Source: Moduliflexus sp964602655 (GTDB taxonomy: Bacteria > Moduliflexota > Moduliflexia > Moduliflexales > Moduliflexaceae). From it: DNA of 38,200 bases. The notes below the pieces were generated by a model. That model saw nothing but the letters and a program-made list of their open reading frames with translations, was not told where the DNA came from and did no database searches. Position 1 is the first letter of the stretch, and each line of letters begins with the position of its first letter. The translations under genes and the position numbers were made by a program. The DNA is taken from positions 1 to 38,200 of the forward strand of contig CAZRSF010000065.1 in the NCBI GenBank assembly GCA_964602655.1, given 5' to 3'. Positions 1 through 7,186 of this stretch are shown here, one piece after another.

Positions 1-14
1 GATTTGTTGTCGGG

Positions 15-51
15 ATGGCACCGTTATCACGAGATGACGGTGCCATTTTTG
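15..51 (+). terminator. Rho-independent terminator of an upstream gene
   Basis: ATGGCACCGT at 15-24 pairs with ACGGTGCCAT at 37-46, and TATC/GATG extends the stem to 14 pairs around the tetraloop ACGA (one T-G wobble). A T-run (46-50, then GTTT) follows on the plus strand. It should end a plus-strand gene lying left of the window. The minus-strand reading has no T-run. Confidence 0.85.
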
Positions 52-123
52 TTTGACCCCACTGTAAAAAGGTCTGTAATTGATCTTTGATGTCTGGAAG
101 AAAATGAAGGTTGGAATTTTTAA

Positions 124-774
124 TTACTCAGGATACTTCGCGGTTATTTCTTCTAACGCCTGCATGTCTATCAGTAAATCGTCAATCATTTCCGCAATTT
201 TGTTTTGAATCGCCGCTTTTTCATTTGCATACTTTAATGCTAATATCTGAGAATTCATCTCGTGAAAAAAACGAATGATGTGTTGGGTATCTTTAATATA
301 CAGACTTTTCGCCTGTTCAATCGTCTTAATGTTGAGTTGATAGCGTTGTGTCGTTGTGCGAGGTAATGAGAGGGGGCTGGATGTGAACTGCTGTTTTTCT
401 GCTTGATGAAGGTCTTTTTCAATAGCAAGAATTTTATAGATGCGTCTTCGGGCTTCATAACGTAGCTGGCGCATCTTCGGAAAATGTGCTCGAATTGCTT
501 TTTTTAGCGATGGTTCTAACCCCCTGGTAGATCGTATAATTTCTTTGTGTAATTGTATAAGTTCCTTAAGCGTTTCATTATACGACCCCATTCGTTTTTT
601 TTGGTAAAACTTCCAACTTATTCCTCCTATTCCAATAAGCATCATTCCTATCGCAGACCACATCACCCAATATCCTGTAATCGGGTACTTGATAAAAAGA
701 AAGATTAAACTGCCTGTTATCACGATAACAACAATAATCATTAATGTAAGAAGAACATCAATAAAATTTTCCAT
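124..774 (-). CDS. Small two-TM membrane protein, function unknown
   Basis: This 216-residue protein is not one I recognise. Residues about 8-30 and 34-54 are hydrophobic and look like two transmembrane helices, followed by a basic KKKR stretch that should stay in the cytoplasm. The remainder (about 60-216) is charged and predicted helical, with many Lys, Arg, Glu and Gln, and resembles a coiled-coil cytoplasmic domain. No catalytic motif is visible. The gene stands alone and is divergent from the next gene, with 275 bp between the two starts. The ATG at 774 begins just before the first hydrophobic segment, so the start is plausible, although no strong Shine-Dalgarno is evident. Membrane location is an inference from hydropathy. 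Confidence 0.6.
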   Translation of the reverse strand: MENFIDVLLTLMIIVVIVITGSLIFLFIKYPITGYWVMWSAIGMMLIGIGGISWKFYQKKRMGSYNETLKELIQLHKEIIRSTRGLEPSLKKAIRAHFPKMRQLRYEARRRIYKILAIEKDLHQAEKQQFTSSPLSLPRTTTQRYQLNIKTIEQAKSLYIKDTQHIIRFFHEMNSQILALKYANEKAAIQNKIAEMIDDLLIDMQALEEITAKYPE

Positions 775-948
775 GAGAATTTATTGATCCTGTTGTTTGT
801 TCACGAATATTCCATTTTTCGAATAGTTTTGAAAAATATGCATCCTTCAGCATTTGATGTCAAGTTCGAAATTCGGAGTGTTCATTATTTTTCATTTTAG
901 TGAACGACTGTACGTCGACTTGATTTTCGATAATATGCGAGATTTTTC

Positions 949-977
949 TTGCATCAAAAGTATGCAGGTGCTATAGT
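949..977 (+). promoter_or_regulatory. Candidate sigma-70 promoter for the gene at 1050
   Basis: TTGCAT at 949-954 and TATAGT at 972-977 are separated by 17 bp. The -10 matches consensus at 5 of 6 positions and the -35 is partial. The spacer also holds an inverted repeat TGCAT-N7-ATGCA (950-966) that could be an operator. The rest of 775-1049 shows no gene. Confidence 0.45.
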
Positions 978-1049
978 TACTGACTAACATTGAAGTAGAA
1001 GGACAGTGGAACAAAAGCATTAACCCATAACATGCAAGGAGATGAAACC

Positions 1050-1934
1050 ATGACACGCGACGAAGAAATTATTGGACGGTTCGAGACGAAAGCCGGAGCC
1101 CTATTAGAACGCGCACAGCAATTTTTGATAACAACGCTTCCTGGAGGTCCCGGCATTTTTACGTATGTAGTGATGTCGAATTTAGTGTCGAAACTGTTTG
1201 GAAACATGAGAGAATATGTTGATAAAGCGGTCAGTAAACCGCTGACGTTGCCTGATTTCGTCTATGTTGAACCGTTAGAAGAAGAACTTCAAGAGTTTTT
1301 CGAGGATAAACGGTTCAAAACATTACGTGCAGAGTTTCCTGAACGATATGACACATTTGGCGGCGATGACTGGATTAAAATGCGTCGGTATTATCGCCCC
1401 TTATATTACACGTTTTATTATAAAGACCCGTTTATGGTTGAGATGTTTTCGTTCGAAATACAGAGTCAAAATTATAAACGGATTATCCTTGATTATGATG
1501 CTCTGCCTGCATATAAGCAAGTGTTGAACAGCACGCCATCCGCAAAACGGCAGAGCGCCCTCTGGAATGCGGTGAATGTGGTACTGAAGGACACAGTGAA
1601 TGACGTGTGGCAGAAATCTTACGGCAAAGAGCTTTTTCAAGATGCCAAAAAGCTTCCTGAAGTTGCGAATCTTGTAAATGCCATCAAAACAAAAATTCGA
1701 GAACGAGTGGATATTGAAGAATTGCTTTCATTGTACAATGACATCAAATATCTGAGCGGACGTTCTTTGCCAATTGAAAAATCTACCGAACTCGAACCTC
1801 CGAAGAAAATGATTGAATTTGTCACATCTGTCCTTCCTGATGGACATCTTGTTGTTCCTTCAGAAGTGATTAAACGCTTTCAATTGAAAACAGTATCCAA
1901 AATGCGGGTGCTTGTCGTGCAGGATGAGGACTAA
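1050..1934 (+). CDS. Uncharacterised protein with C-terminal AbrB-like segment
   Basis: I chose the ATG at 1050 because AAGGAG (1036-1041) lies 8 bases before it; an in-frame ATG at 1032 lies ahead of that site. The product is 294 residues with no signal peptide or transmembrane segment, so it is probably cytosolic. The N-terminal 250 residues are charged and helical, rich in aromatic residues between about 95 and 140 (runs of Tyr and Phe), and match no family I recognise. The last 40 residues, with the pattern LPDGHLVVPSEVIKRFQL, resemble the swapped-hairpin SpoVT/AbrB fold used for DNA binding by transition-state regulators and antitoxins. A C-terminal position and a single copy are unusual for that fold. 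Function as a regulator is an inference. Confidence 0.6.
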   Translation: MTRDEEIIGRFETKAGALLERAQQFLITTLPGGPGIFTYVVMSNLVSKLFGNMREYVDKAVSKPLTLPDFVYVEPLEEELQEFFEDKRFKTLRAEFPERYDTFGGDDWIKMRRYYRPLYYTFYYKDPFMVEMFSFEIQSQNYKRIILDYDALPAYKQVLNSTPSAKRQSALWNAVNVVLKDTVNDVWQKSYGKELFQDAKKLPEVANLVNAIKTKIRERVDIEELLSLYNDIKYLSGRSLPIEKSTELEPPKKMIEFVTSVLPDGHLVVPSEVIKRFQLKTVSKMRVLVVQDED

Positions 1935-1945
1935 ACATATCTGTT

Positions 1946-1981
1946 CTGGCTATTTGGCCGGATTTTTTTCCAAATAGCCAG
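1946..1981. repeat. 12-bp inverted repeat with T-rich loop, possible terminator
   Basis: CTGGCTATTTGG (1946-1957) pairs perfectly with CCAAATAGCCAG (1970-1981). The 12-base loop carries T7. A competing small hairpin, CTGGC/GCCGG (1946-1950/1957-1961), is followed directly by ATTTTTTT and would act as a weak terminator for the gene ending at 1934. The two folds exclude each other. Confidence 0.55.
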
Positions 1982-2034
1982 ACGGAATATGCCAAGGTGT
2001 CTATAAAAATAGCACCGTGAAAAAGGAGAACACT

Positions 2035-2934
2035 ATGATGCAAAAACGAAAATATGTACTGTTCTTGTTGTTGTTTACGATGATAGCCTTGTTGAGTGGT
2101 TGTGTCGCTTCGAATTTAGATATGGCGAAACAACAATATGAAATGGCAATGCGAGCAGAATATCCATTGCCCTACTATAAAGCCGCGTTAGAAGAATTAG
2201 ATTCGGTTTTGGCGCGCGATCCCGGCAATTATCAAGCCTATGCGATCAAAGGATTGATTTATCGGTATCTTGACGATTATGACCAAGCCACGTCAAATCT
2301 GGAGATTGCCAAACAAGGGACATTTGGGGCACGCGAATTATGGGTGCCAACTGTCGTGAATTTGACATACGGAGATATTTTTCATGCCCGCGCAAGTGAC
2401 GCTATTCGGTCTGGTGATTGGGCGCAGGCGAAAAGTTATCAGGATACGTCTATTGAATTCTTCAATAATGTGATTAACACGTCATTTCAGAACTTAGAGA
2501 TCGCAGCAACAGGCGATGAATTCGGCGTCACGATGCGAAGTTTGTACGTCAGTGCCCATACGCGTTGGGCGGCAGCCAAATACCAGATGGCGACCATTGC
2601 CGGGAAATTGGAAAGCAAACAGCGGCAGGAAGAATTGCTGCGAGAAGTATCAACGCGTTTAGTGCCTGTATTGGAGTCTTTTCCCGATGCGACTCCGTTG
2701 CGTTATTATCTGGCGGAGGGGTATCGTAAGCAAGCGCTGACAATCCGCCAAACCGATCCAACAGAAAGCGAACGATTGCAGGAACTCGCCATGTCCCAAT
2801 TACGAGCCTGTGCAGAATTAGGCCTTCCGCGTGATTTGAGAAATACTGCGGCGCAATTGTTTAATGTGCTCTCAAAAGGCGCTGAGCCTGATACAGAACA
2901 AAAGATTTTGGGATCGGCAGACACGCCGCAATGA
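2035..2934 (+). CDS. TPR-containing outer-envelope lipoprotein
   Basis: AAGGAG (2023-2028) precedes two adjacent ATGs (2035 and 2038); the upstream GTG at 2017 lies ahead of this site and is unlikely. The product is about 299 residues. It opens with a lipoprotein signal peptide: basic MQKRK, a hydrophobic core and a lipobox LLSGC, so Cys at about position 23 should be acylated. After it, the segments around 55-100 show the alternating small and aromatic residues of tetratricopeptide repeats (for example YQAYAIKGLIYRYLDDYDQA), and the whole domain is helical. TPR lipoproteins usually scaffold protein assemblies in the periplasm or at the outer membrane. Which partner is used here cannot be read from the sequence. 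It follows the AbrB-like gene by 100 bp, past a hairpin, so it may be transcribed separately. Confidence 0.75.
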   Translation: MMQKRKYVLFLLLFTMIALLSGCVASNLDMAKQQYEMAMRAEYPLPYYKAALEELDSVLARDPGNYQAYAIKGLIYRYLDDYDQATSNLEIAKQGTFGARELWVPTVVNLTYGDIFHARASDAIRSGDWAQAKSYQDTSIEFFNNVINTSFQNLEIAATGDEFGVTMRSLYVSAHTRWAAAKYQMATIAGKLESKQRQEELLREVSTRLVPVLESFPDATPLRYYLAEGYRKQALTIRQTDPTESERLQELAMSQLRACAELGLPRDLRNTAAQLFNVLSKGAEPDTEQKILGSADTPQ

Positions 2935-3119
2935 CATGCGTCTCGTTGGGGATTATTCGACATGATATGCTGAAGGAACGATGAGATTTTCAGCGAAAAA
3001 TTGTTGACAGAATTTCCCCGTTCGAAACGTAGTACATACGAATTGTCTTGTGTGAAAGAAATTCGGCGGTAGCTGCCTGAAAATAGCGTTAGAAACATCG
3101 TAAAATCGGCTGACAGACG

Positions 3120-3135
3120 TGGCAATCGAATTGCC
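3120..3135 (+). promoter_or_regulatory. Sigma-54-like -24/-12 element or perfect dyad
   Basis: TGGCAATCGAATTGCC matches the sigma-54 consensus TGGCA-N6-TTGC, with GG at 3121-3122 and GC at 3133-3134 spaced by exactly 10. The same bases form a perfect inverted repeat TGGCAAT-CGA-ATTGCCA (3120-3136). Transcription would start near 3146, which would favour the ATG at 3161 as the start of the next gene. In 38 kb of random sequence about 0.3 matches of this strength are expected, so chance is possible. Confidence 0.4.
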
Positions 3136-3139
3136 ATCA

Positions 3140-3766
3140 ATGTACGGCCTGAAAATTTCAATGATGTATATTGTTTTTTTCTTCGCGTTGCTGATACTGT
3201 TGGCATTGTTCATGATTGGTGGATTCGTTGTGGACAATATTGAGATGTTTCAGACGCCGTTTGATATTGTGCTTGGCATTCCGTTCAGTCCCTGGAAGCA
3301 TACGTGGGAAGATGTGCCGTTCATGTATTTGGTCGGCGGAAGCTTTTTGCTCGGCATGACGATTATCGTGGTGAGCGTGGTGTTCTTCGACGTCAAGCTG
3401 AAACTGAAAATTCGTGCATTGCGTAAGGAAGTCAAAACTCTTGAAAAATCGGTTGCTGACGGGAAATTGATGATTCCGAAAGTTGAAATGCCCGTACAAC
3501 AGAACACATTGACAGAGATGCTGGAAGAGCAGGCTGATATTACTCCTGAAGATGTGACAAAATCGTTTGAAGATACTGTCAAAACAGGTGATTTTTACAA
3601 AGAATCGGATACGCAGGACTCAGGAGAATCTCAACAAGAGTATAAAGAAGAGTTGCCTTCTGAAAAGGAACCCGAAAAAAAGGCGACTCAAGATACATTA
3701 AGTGAAGCCGAAGTGCTTGAAACTGAATCTGAACAGCGTCATATCTCTGAAAATACGAATTCGTAA
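3140..3766 (+). CDS. LapA-domain-like membrane protein with acidic tail
   Basis: The start is uncertain: GTG 3119, ATG 3140 and ATG 3161/3164 are all in frame and none has a clear Shine-Dalgarno. I list 3140 because MYGLKIS before the first helix resembles LapA-type proteins. There are two transmembrane helices (about residues 10-30 and 62-85) separated by a periplasmic loop with an N-E-M-F-Q-T-P-F-D motif. A basic, heptad-like coiled coil follows (about 86-110), then an acidic, low-complexity tail of about 90 residues. This layout matches the LapA/DUF1049 family, linked in enterobacteria to lipopolysaccharide assembly control, though the loop here is longer than usual. The tail is not part of the family. 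The stop lies 5 bp before the ExbD-like gene, so the two are probably cotranscribed. Confidence 0.6.
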   Translation: MYGLKISMMYIVFFFALLILLALFMIGGFVVDNIEMFQTPFDIVLGIPFSPWKHTWEDVPFMYLVGGSFLLGMTIIVVSVVFFDVKLKLKIRALRKEVKTLEKSVADGKLMIPKVEMPVQQNTLTEMLEEQADITPEDVTKSFEDTVKTGDFYKESDTQDSGESQQEYKEELPSEKEPEKKATQDTLSEAEVLETESEQRHISENTNS

Positions 3767-3771
3767 CGTAT

Positions 3772-4170
3772 ATGATCTTTCGGAAACGCCGACGAATTGC
3801 TCCACAAGTGAATATCACGTCACTCATTGATGTGGTGTTGAACTTGCTGATTTTTTTTATGTTGTCTACGAGCTTTGCGACGCAGCCTGGGATTTCTGTT
3901 AATTTGCCCAAAGCGTCATCAAAGGCAAAAAGTGTTGCGCAAAAAAACAACACGATTGTTATTACAGCAGACAATGCGATATTTATCAACGATCAGAAAC
4001 TCCGAAATGTTCAAGAATTACGCGATATTCTCACGATGTTGCGGCAGGAACAGCAAGGAGACCTGATTGTGGTGAAGGCTGACGAAAGCGTGGCGCATGG
4101 CGTGGTTGTCACCGTCATGGACATTGCGAAAACGTCAGGGTTTAGTAAAATAGCAATAGCAACAAGGTAA
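3772..4170 (+). CDS. ExbD/TolR-family biopolymer transport protein
   Basis: The 132-residue product matches the ExbD/TolR family in length and order. It has a short basic cytoplasmic start (FRKRRRIAPQVNITS), one transmembrane helix (about 18-35) with the functional Asp at position 20 in SLIDVVLNLLIFFM, and a periplasmic domain (about 45-132). In the family, this Asp couples proton flow through an ExbB/TolQ ring to force transmission to TonB or TolA, energising outer-membrane transport or envelope constriction. No exbB/tolQ, tonB or tolA is in the window, so its motor partner must be encoded elsewhere. It sits 5 bp after the LapA-like gene and 71 bp before rpsF. Start ATG at 3772 is the only good one. 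Confidence 0.88.
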   Translation: MIFRKRRRIAPQVNITSLIDVVLNLLIFFMLSTSFATQPGISVNLPKASSKAKSVAQKNNTIVITADNAIFINDQKLRNVQELRDILTMLRQEQQGDLIVVKADESVAHGVVVTVMDIAKTSGFSKIAIATR

Positions 4171-4183
4171 TATTTACACACTG

Positions 4184-4231
4184 CTCCTTGCCCTGAACAC
4201 ATGCTTCTGGGCTATTAGAGCCATAAGGAGG
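4184..4231 (+). promoter_or_regulatory. Possible rpsF leader structure hiding the ribosome site
   Basis: CTCCTT at 4184-4189 can pair with AAGGAG at 4225-4230, which is the Shine-Dalgarno of rpsF. The enclosed segment can form GCCC/GGGC or GGCT/AGCC hairpins. S6-S18 autoregulation through rpsF leaders is known in many bacteria. I do not see the full conserved S6-S18 binding motif, so this is a candidate only. Confidence 0.35.
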
Positions 4232-4241
4232 TTTATTTAAC

Positions 4242-4670
4242 GTGAAGACTTATGAAACGCTTCTCGTGATTCATCCCGATCTGGATGAGAACGAACAGAA
4301 TAAAACGGTTGACACTATTCAGGAATTAATTACGGCGAATGGTGGAAAAATTATAAAAGTTGACAAATGGGGAAAGCGGCAGCTTGCGTACATGATTCAG
4401 AAAAAACGCGATGGCTACTATGCCTTGATATATTTCGAGGCGCCTGCCGCAGCCATTGCCGAATTGAATCGTCGTTACAAACTGATGCCAGATGTCATTC
4501 TTCGCTCGATCGTTTTGCAACTTGACGCTGTGCAAGTGGCTGACATTTTTAATGAAGGCGCAGCGGAAAAGAAAACGCCTCGCGCGAGATTTAACGCAGC
4601 ATTTGACGACGACGACGACGATATCCCAATGGGGCGTGTTAATGAATTAGTGGCATCTACGGAGGAATAA
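4242..4670 (+). CDS. rpsF: 30S ribosomal protein S6
   Basis: Small-subunit protein S6 binds the central domain of 16S rRNA together with S18. The 142-residue product shows the family core from MKTYETLLVIHP through KWGKRQLAYMIQKKRDGYY and the closing LPDVILRS-like strand. The start is GTG at 4242, set by AAGGAGG (4225-4231) 10 bases upstream. Residues after about 105 form an extension not needed for the S6 fold: a KKTPRARFN segment, a run of six Asp, and an acidic end. S6 tails vary, and in some bacteria acidic tails are modified or extended with Glu. It is the first gene of the rpsF-rpsR-DUF2232-rplI cluster. The ssb gene that often separates rpsF and rpsR is absent. Confidence 0.97.
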   Translation: MKTYETLLVIHPDLDENEQNKTVDTIQELITANGGKIIKVDKWGKRQLAYMIQKKRDGYYALIYFEAPAAAIAELNRRYKLMPDVILRSIVLQLDAVQVADIFNEGAAEKKTPRARFNAAFDDDDDDIPMGRVNELVASTEE

Positions 4671-4676
4671 GGAATT

Positions 4677-4910
4677 ATGTTTATTAAAAGACGCAAACGT
4701 TTTCGCCGCAAAAAAGTCTGTGCATTTTGTGTAGATAATATCAAATATGTTGATTATAAAGATGCTAAAACACTACGCGGATTTATGACAGAACGAGGTA
4801 AAATCATTCCCAGAAGAATCTCTGGCAACTGCGCTCATCATCAACGCCAATTAACGCTTGCTATTAAACGAGCAAGAAACATGGCGTTATTACCATTTAC
4901 CGCGGAATGA
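4677..4910 (+). CDS. rpsR: 30S ribosomal protein S18
   Basis: S18 joins S6 on the platform of the 30S subunit. The 77-residue product has the typical basic start and the core YVDYKDAKTLRGFMTERGKI followed by PRRISGNCAHHQRQL. The end is LAIKRARNMALLPFT. Cys residues in CAFC and GNCAHH fit the zinc-binding (C+) form of S18 rather than the zinc-free form, which may affect zinc-dependent regulation in genomes with both forms. The ATG lies 6 bp after the rpsF stop, so the two are translated from one transcript, as expected for proteins that work as a heterodimer. Confidence 0.97.
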   Translation: MFIKRRKRFRRKKVCAFCVDNIKYVDYKDAKTLRGFMTERGKIIPRRISGNCAHHQRQLTLAIKRARNMALLPFTAE

Positions 4911-4956
4911 TTTGGTGTCGCAAGCATAACGCCAGAGTTCAGGCGATGCCGCCTTA

Positions 4957-4987
4957 TTTCCCTGAGCAGCATTACTGTTCAGGGAAA
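4957..4987 (+). terminator. Hairpin after rpsR, possible attenuator
   Basis: TTTCCCTGAGCAG (4957-4969) pairs with CTGTTCAGGGAAA (4975-4987): 13 pairs, one G-T, loop CATTA. The following TCTCTTTACC is only partly T-rich, so termination should be incomplete. It lies between rpsR and the DUF2232 gene and could set their relative expression. Confidence 0.5.
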
Positions 4988-5015
4988 TCTCTTTACCGAC
5001 TGGCTCGGTGACAGT

Positions 5016-6014
5016 ATGTCATCTATACGCAAGGTAGAACGCGACAATATGTATTTTTCTGTTGTTGCCGCGGTTGGAATACTGGTTGTCTGTATGTATC
5101 TCATACGACAGTTTCCTATGGCAGCCGTGCTTCAATGTATTCTTCCCTTTCCGATTGTCATCTTGTCGCTACGATGTTCATCGGCAATTCCAGGAATTGT
5201 GACGGTCGTTTTCGCGACGATCATTATGATGATAGGCATAGGATATTGGGCAGGTACAGTGTTTTTACTCGGAACAGGAGTCGCTGCAATCATTCTGACG
5301 TTCGGTTTTCTCCGAAAATGGTCGGCAACGGCAACAATGTGTGTGGTGTGTCTCTATTTCCTGACATTGTTAGGATTGATCGTTTCAGGAAGTCAGGGAT
5401 ATTCAATTGATGCGCATACACAGAAATTAACGGAGGCTGTTAAAACACAATTTTTCAGTGTGTATGAACAGCAACACCTTGCGTGGCAGCAAGTAGAAAA
5501 ACAAGTTGAAGTCATTGCAACGGTTGTGACGACGATTTTCCCGCTCATAACAGCCATTGGCGTGTCAAGCATTCTCTATGTCGTAACCAGAAGCCTACTG
5601 AAGACGCAGCGAGTGGAGTTAAGACCGCGTGGACGATTTTATGAATGGGAGGTCTCTGAGCATTTTCTCTGGCTGGTGATGCTCGCCGGGGGATTGTATC
5701 ATTTTCAGACAACACGAGCGTTTGGAATCAATCTTCTGATCGGACTGGTGTTGTTATATTATCTACAAGGAAGCGCGCTCGTGATCTTTTTCCTGAAGCA
5801 GCGACAGGCCGCGAGGGGAATGCAAGGGATTGCGTATGGTTTGCTTTTTTTACAAATCCCATATATTTTTGGAATTGTCGGATTATTGCTGGTGGGCTAT
5901 CGTCAGGAAGGTTTGGTATTATCGCTGCCTGCAATTTTTATTGTGACAGGAATGGGATTAGCAAATGTGTGGTATGGTTTTCGCGGACGAATAAAAGGGG
6001 GACTCTCGAGTTGA
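5016..6014 (+). CDS. DUF2232/YybS-type multi-pass membrane protein
   Basis: The 332-residue product is almost entirely hydrophobic, with about eight transmembrane helices broken by short loops; the longest soluble stretch is around residues 130-175. Position between rpsR and rplI is the classic place of the DUF2232 (YybS-like) family in many bacteria, and the length (about 300-330) fits. The family is thought to include membrane components of unknown role, distantly like substrate-specificity subunits of transporters. Start ATG 5016 has only a weak GGTGA upstream; ATG 5049 is the alternative and would remove 11 polar residues. A hairpin at 4957-4987 separates it from rpsR. Its conservation beside ribosomal genes is established; the function is not. 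Confidence 0.75.
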   Translation: MSSIRKVERDNMYFSVVAAVGILVVCMYLIRQFPMAAVLQCILPFPIVILSLRCSSAIPGIVTVVFATIIMMIGIGYWAGTVFLLGTGVAAIILTFGFLRKWSATATMCVVCLYFLTLLGLIVSGSQGYSIDAHTQKLTEAVKTQFFSVYEQQHLAWQQVEKQVEVIATVVTTIFPLITAIGVSSILYVVTRSLLKTQRVELRPRGRFYEWEVSEHFLWLVMLAGGLYHFQTTRAFGINLLIGLVLLYYLQGSALVIFFLKQRQAARGMQGIAYGLLFLQIPYIFGIVGLLLVGYRQEGLVLSLPAIFIVTGMGLANVWYGFRGRIKGGLSS

Positions 6015-6062
6015 AAAAGACACAGAGTCTCGTTGACTCAAACGTTTGAAGGAGAGAAAGTC

Positions 6063-6512
6063 ATGGAGATTATTTTAAAAGAACAGGTTGAAAATCTTGG
6101 AAAGCCGGGAGATCGTCTGAGTGTATCAAATGGATATGCTCGGAATTTTTTGCTGCCAAAAGGCTTAGCGATTCAGGCAAACAAATCGAATCTTGCTCAG
6201 TTGGAACATGAACTGCGCCTGATCGAACAACGGAAGCAGAAAGAAGTCAAAGATGCCGAAAAGATCGGAAACAAAATTCGGAGCTTATCATGCGTACTAA
6301 AACGGAAGTCAGGCGAACAAGATAAATTATTCGGTTCTGTCACATCTATTGATATCGCGAATGTTCTGAAAGAACATGGCATTGAGATTGATCGGAAAAT
6401 GATTCAGTTAGAAGAACCGATCAAAGCTCTTGGAACGCATAAGGTGCCGATTGAAATTCATCCTCAGGTCGTTGTCGAATTAAAAGTCAAAGTCCAGAAG
6501 GAGAACGAATAG
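6063..6512 (+). CDS. rplI: 50S ribosomal protein L9
   Basis: L9 has two domains joined by a long helix and stabilises the L1 region of the 50S subunit. The 149-residue product matches family length. The N-terminal domain reads MEIILKEQVENLGKPGD then VSNGYARNFLLPKGLA, the signature region. The connecting helix is rich in Glu, Lys and Gln (about 50-75), and the C-terminal domain begins near KSGEQDKLFGSVTS. I chose ATG 6063 because AAGGAG (6049-6054) is 8 bases upstream; the longer reading from 6033 adds ten residues absent from the family. It closes the rpsF cluster and is followed after 31 bp by a receiver protein on the same strand. Confidence 0.97.
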   Translation: MEIILKEQVENLGKPGDRLSVSNGYARNFLLPKGLAIQANKSNLAQLEHELRLIEQRKQKEVKDAEKIGNKIRSLSCVLKRKSGEQDKLFGSVTSIDIANVLKEHGIEIDRKMIQLEEPIKALGTHKVPIEIHPQVVVELKVKVQKENE

Positions 6513-6543
6513 GCAGTTAGCTCCATTAAAGGAGGAGTGCTCC

Positions 6544-6999
6544 ATGGCTATTACAATTGAAGAAAAAGTGCATGTGTTGGTCGTTGACGATTATGCTGAA
6601 AATGTGGAATTACTGAAGGAACTGCTCACCGCCAGCGGTTATGAAGTGACCACAGCGTATGATGGCGACGAAGCGCTGAAGAAAGTTGATAAGCGAAAAC
6701 CAGACTTGATTCTCCTCGACATCATGATGCCGAAAATGGACGGATATCAGGTGTGCGAAGCGTTGCGAGGCAAAGAAGACACCAAAGAAATACCGATTAT
6801 CTTTGTCACAGCCAAAACGGAGGTTAAGGACTGGACGCATGCAATTTTTAATGTCGGCGTCAATAGTTACATCACGAAACCGATCAATCCTAAAAAGCTG
6901 CTGGACAAAGTGAAAAGTGTGTTGAAAATGAAACACTCCAGAGACGAACTCCGAAAAACGCGAGAAAAACTCTCGAAAACCATCGGGGATGCTGAATAG
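6544..6999 (+). CDS. Stand-alone receiver (CheY-like) response regulator
   Basis: The 151-residue product is one receiver domain (about 9-128) plus a short charged helix (129-151). Key residues are all present: acidic pair D15-D16, phospho-acceptor D59 in LILLDIMMPKMDG, T89 in FVTAKT and K112 in YITKP. There is no DNA-binding or enzymatic output domain, so it should act by protein contact or as a phosphorelay link. No histidine kinase is nearby. GGAGG (6531-6535) lies 8 bases before the ATG, and the gene is 31 bp after rplI with no terminator between, so it is probably cotranscribed with ribosomal genes, which is unusual. A strong terminator follows. Confidence 0.93.
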   Translation: MAITIEEKVHVLVVDDYAENVELLKELLTASGYEVTTAYDGDEALKKVDKRKPDLILLDIMMPKMDGYQVCEALRGKEDTKEIPIIFVTAKTEVKDWTHAIFNVGVNSYITKPINPKKLLDKVKSVLKMKHSRDELRKTREKLSKTIGDAE

Positions 7000-7040
7000 G
7001 AACGTCTTCTATTGCTGATAGTCTATGAGCAAAGGTTTGG

Positions 7041-7096
7041 ACGAGAACATGCCCTGAGGAAACAATATTGTTTCTAAAGGGTTGTTCTCGTTTTTT
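7041..7096 (+). terminator. Strong rho-independent terminator of the rpsF-rplI-receiver operon
   Basis: Three nested stems stack: ACGAGAAC/GTTCTCGT (7041-7048/7084-7091), CCCT/AGGG (7052-7055/7078-7081), and the palindrome GAAACAAT/ATTGTTTC (7059-7066/7067-7074). A run of T follows at 7091-7096. It ends plus-strand transcription before the opposing rlmN gene. Confidence 0.92.
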
Positions 7097-7186
7097 GTTT
7101 TGAAAGTAGCCTGAAACGGTGTTTCGCCATACGAATCAAACATCTCTGAAATCTCACAGATCTTTTCCTAAAAACATTCCTGTAGT

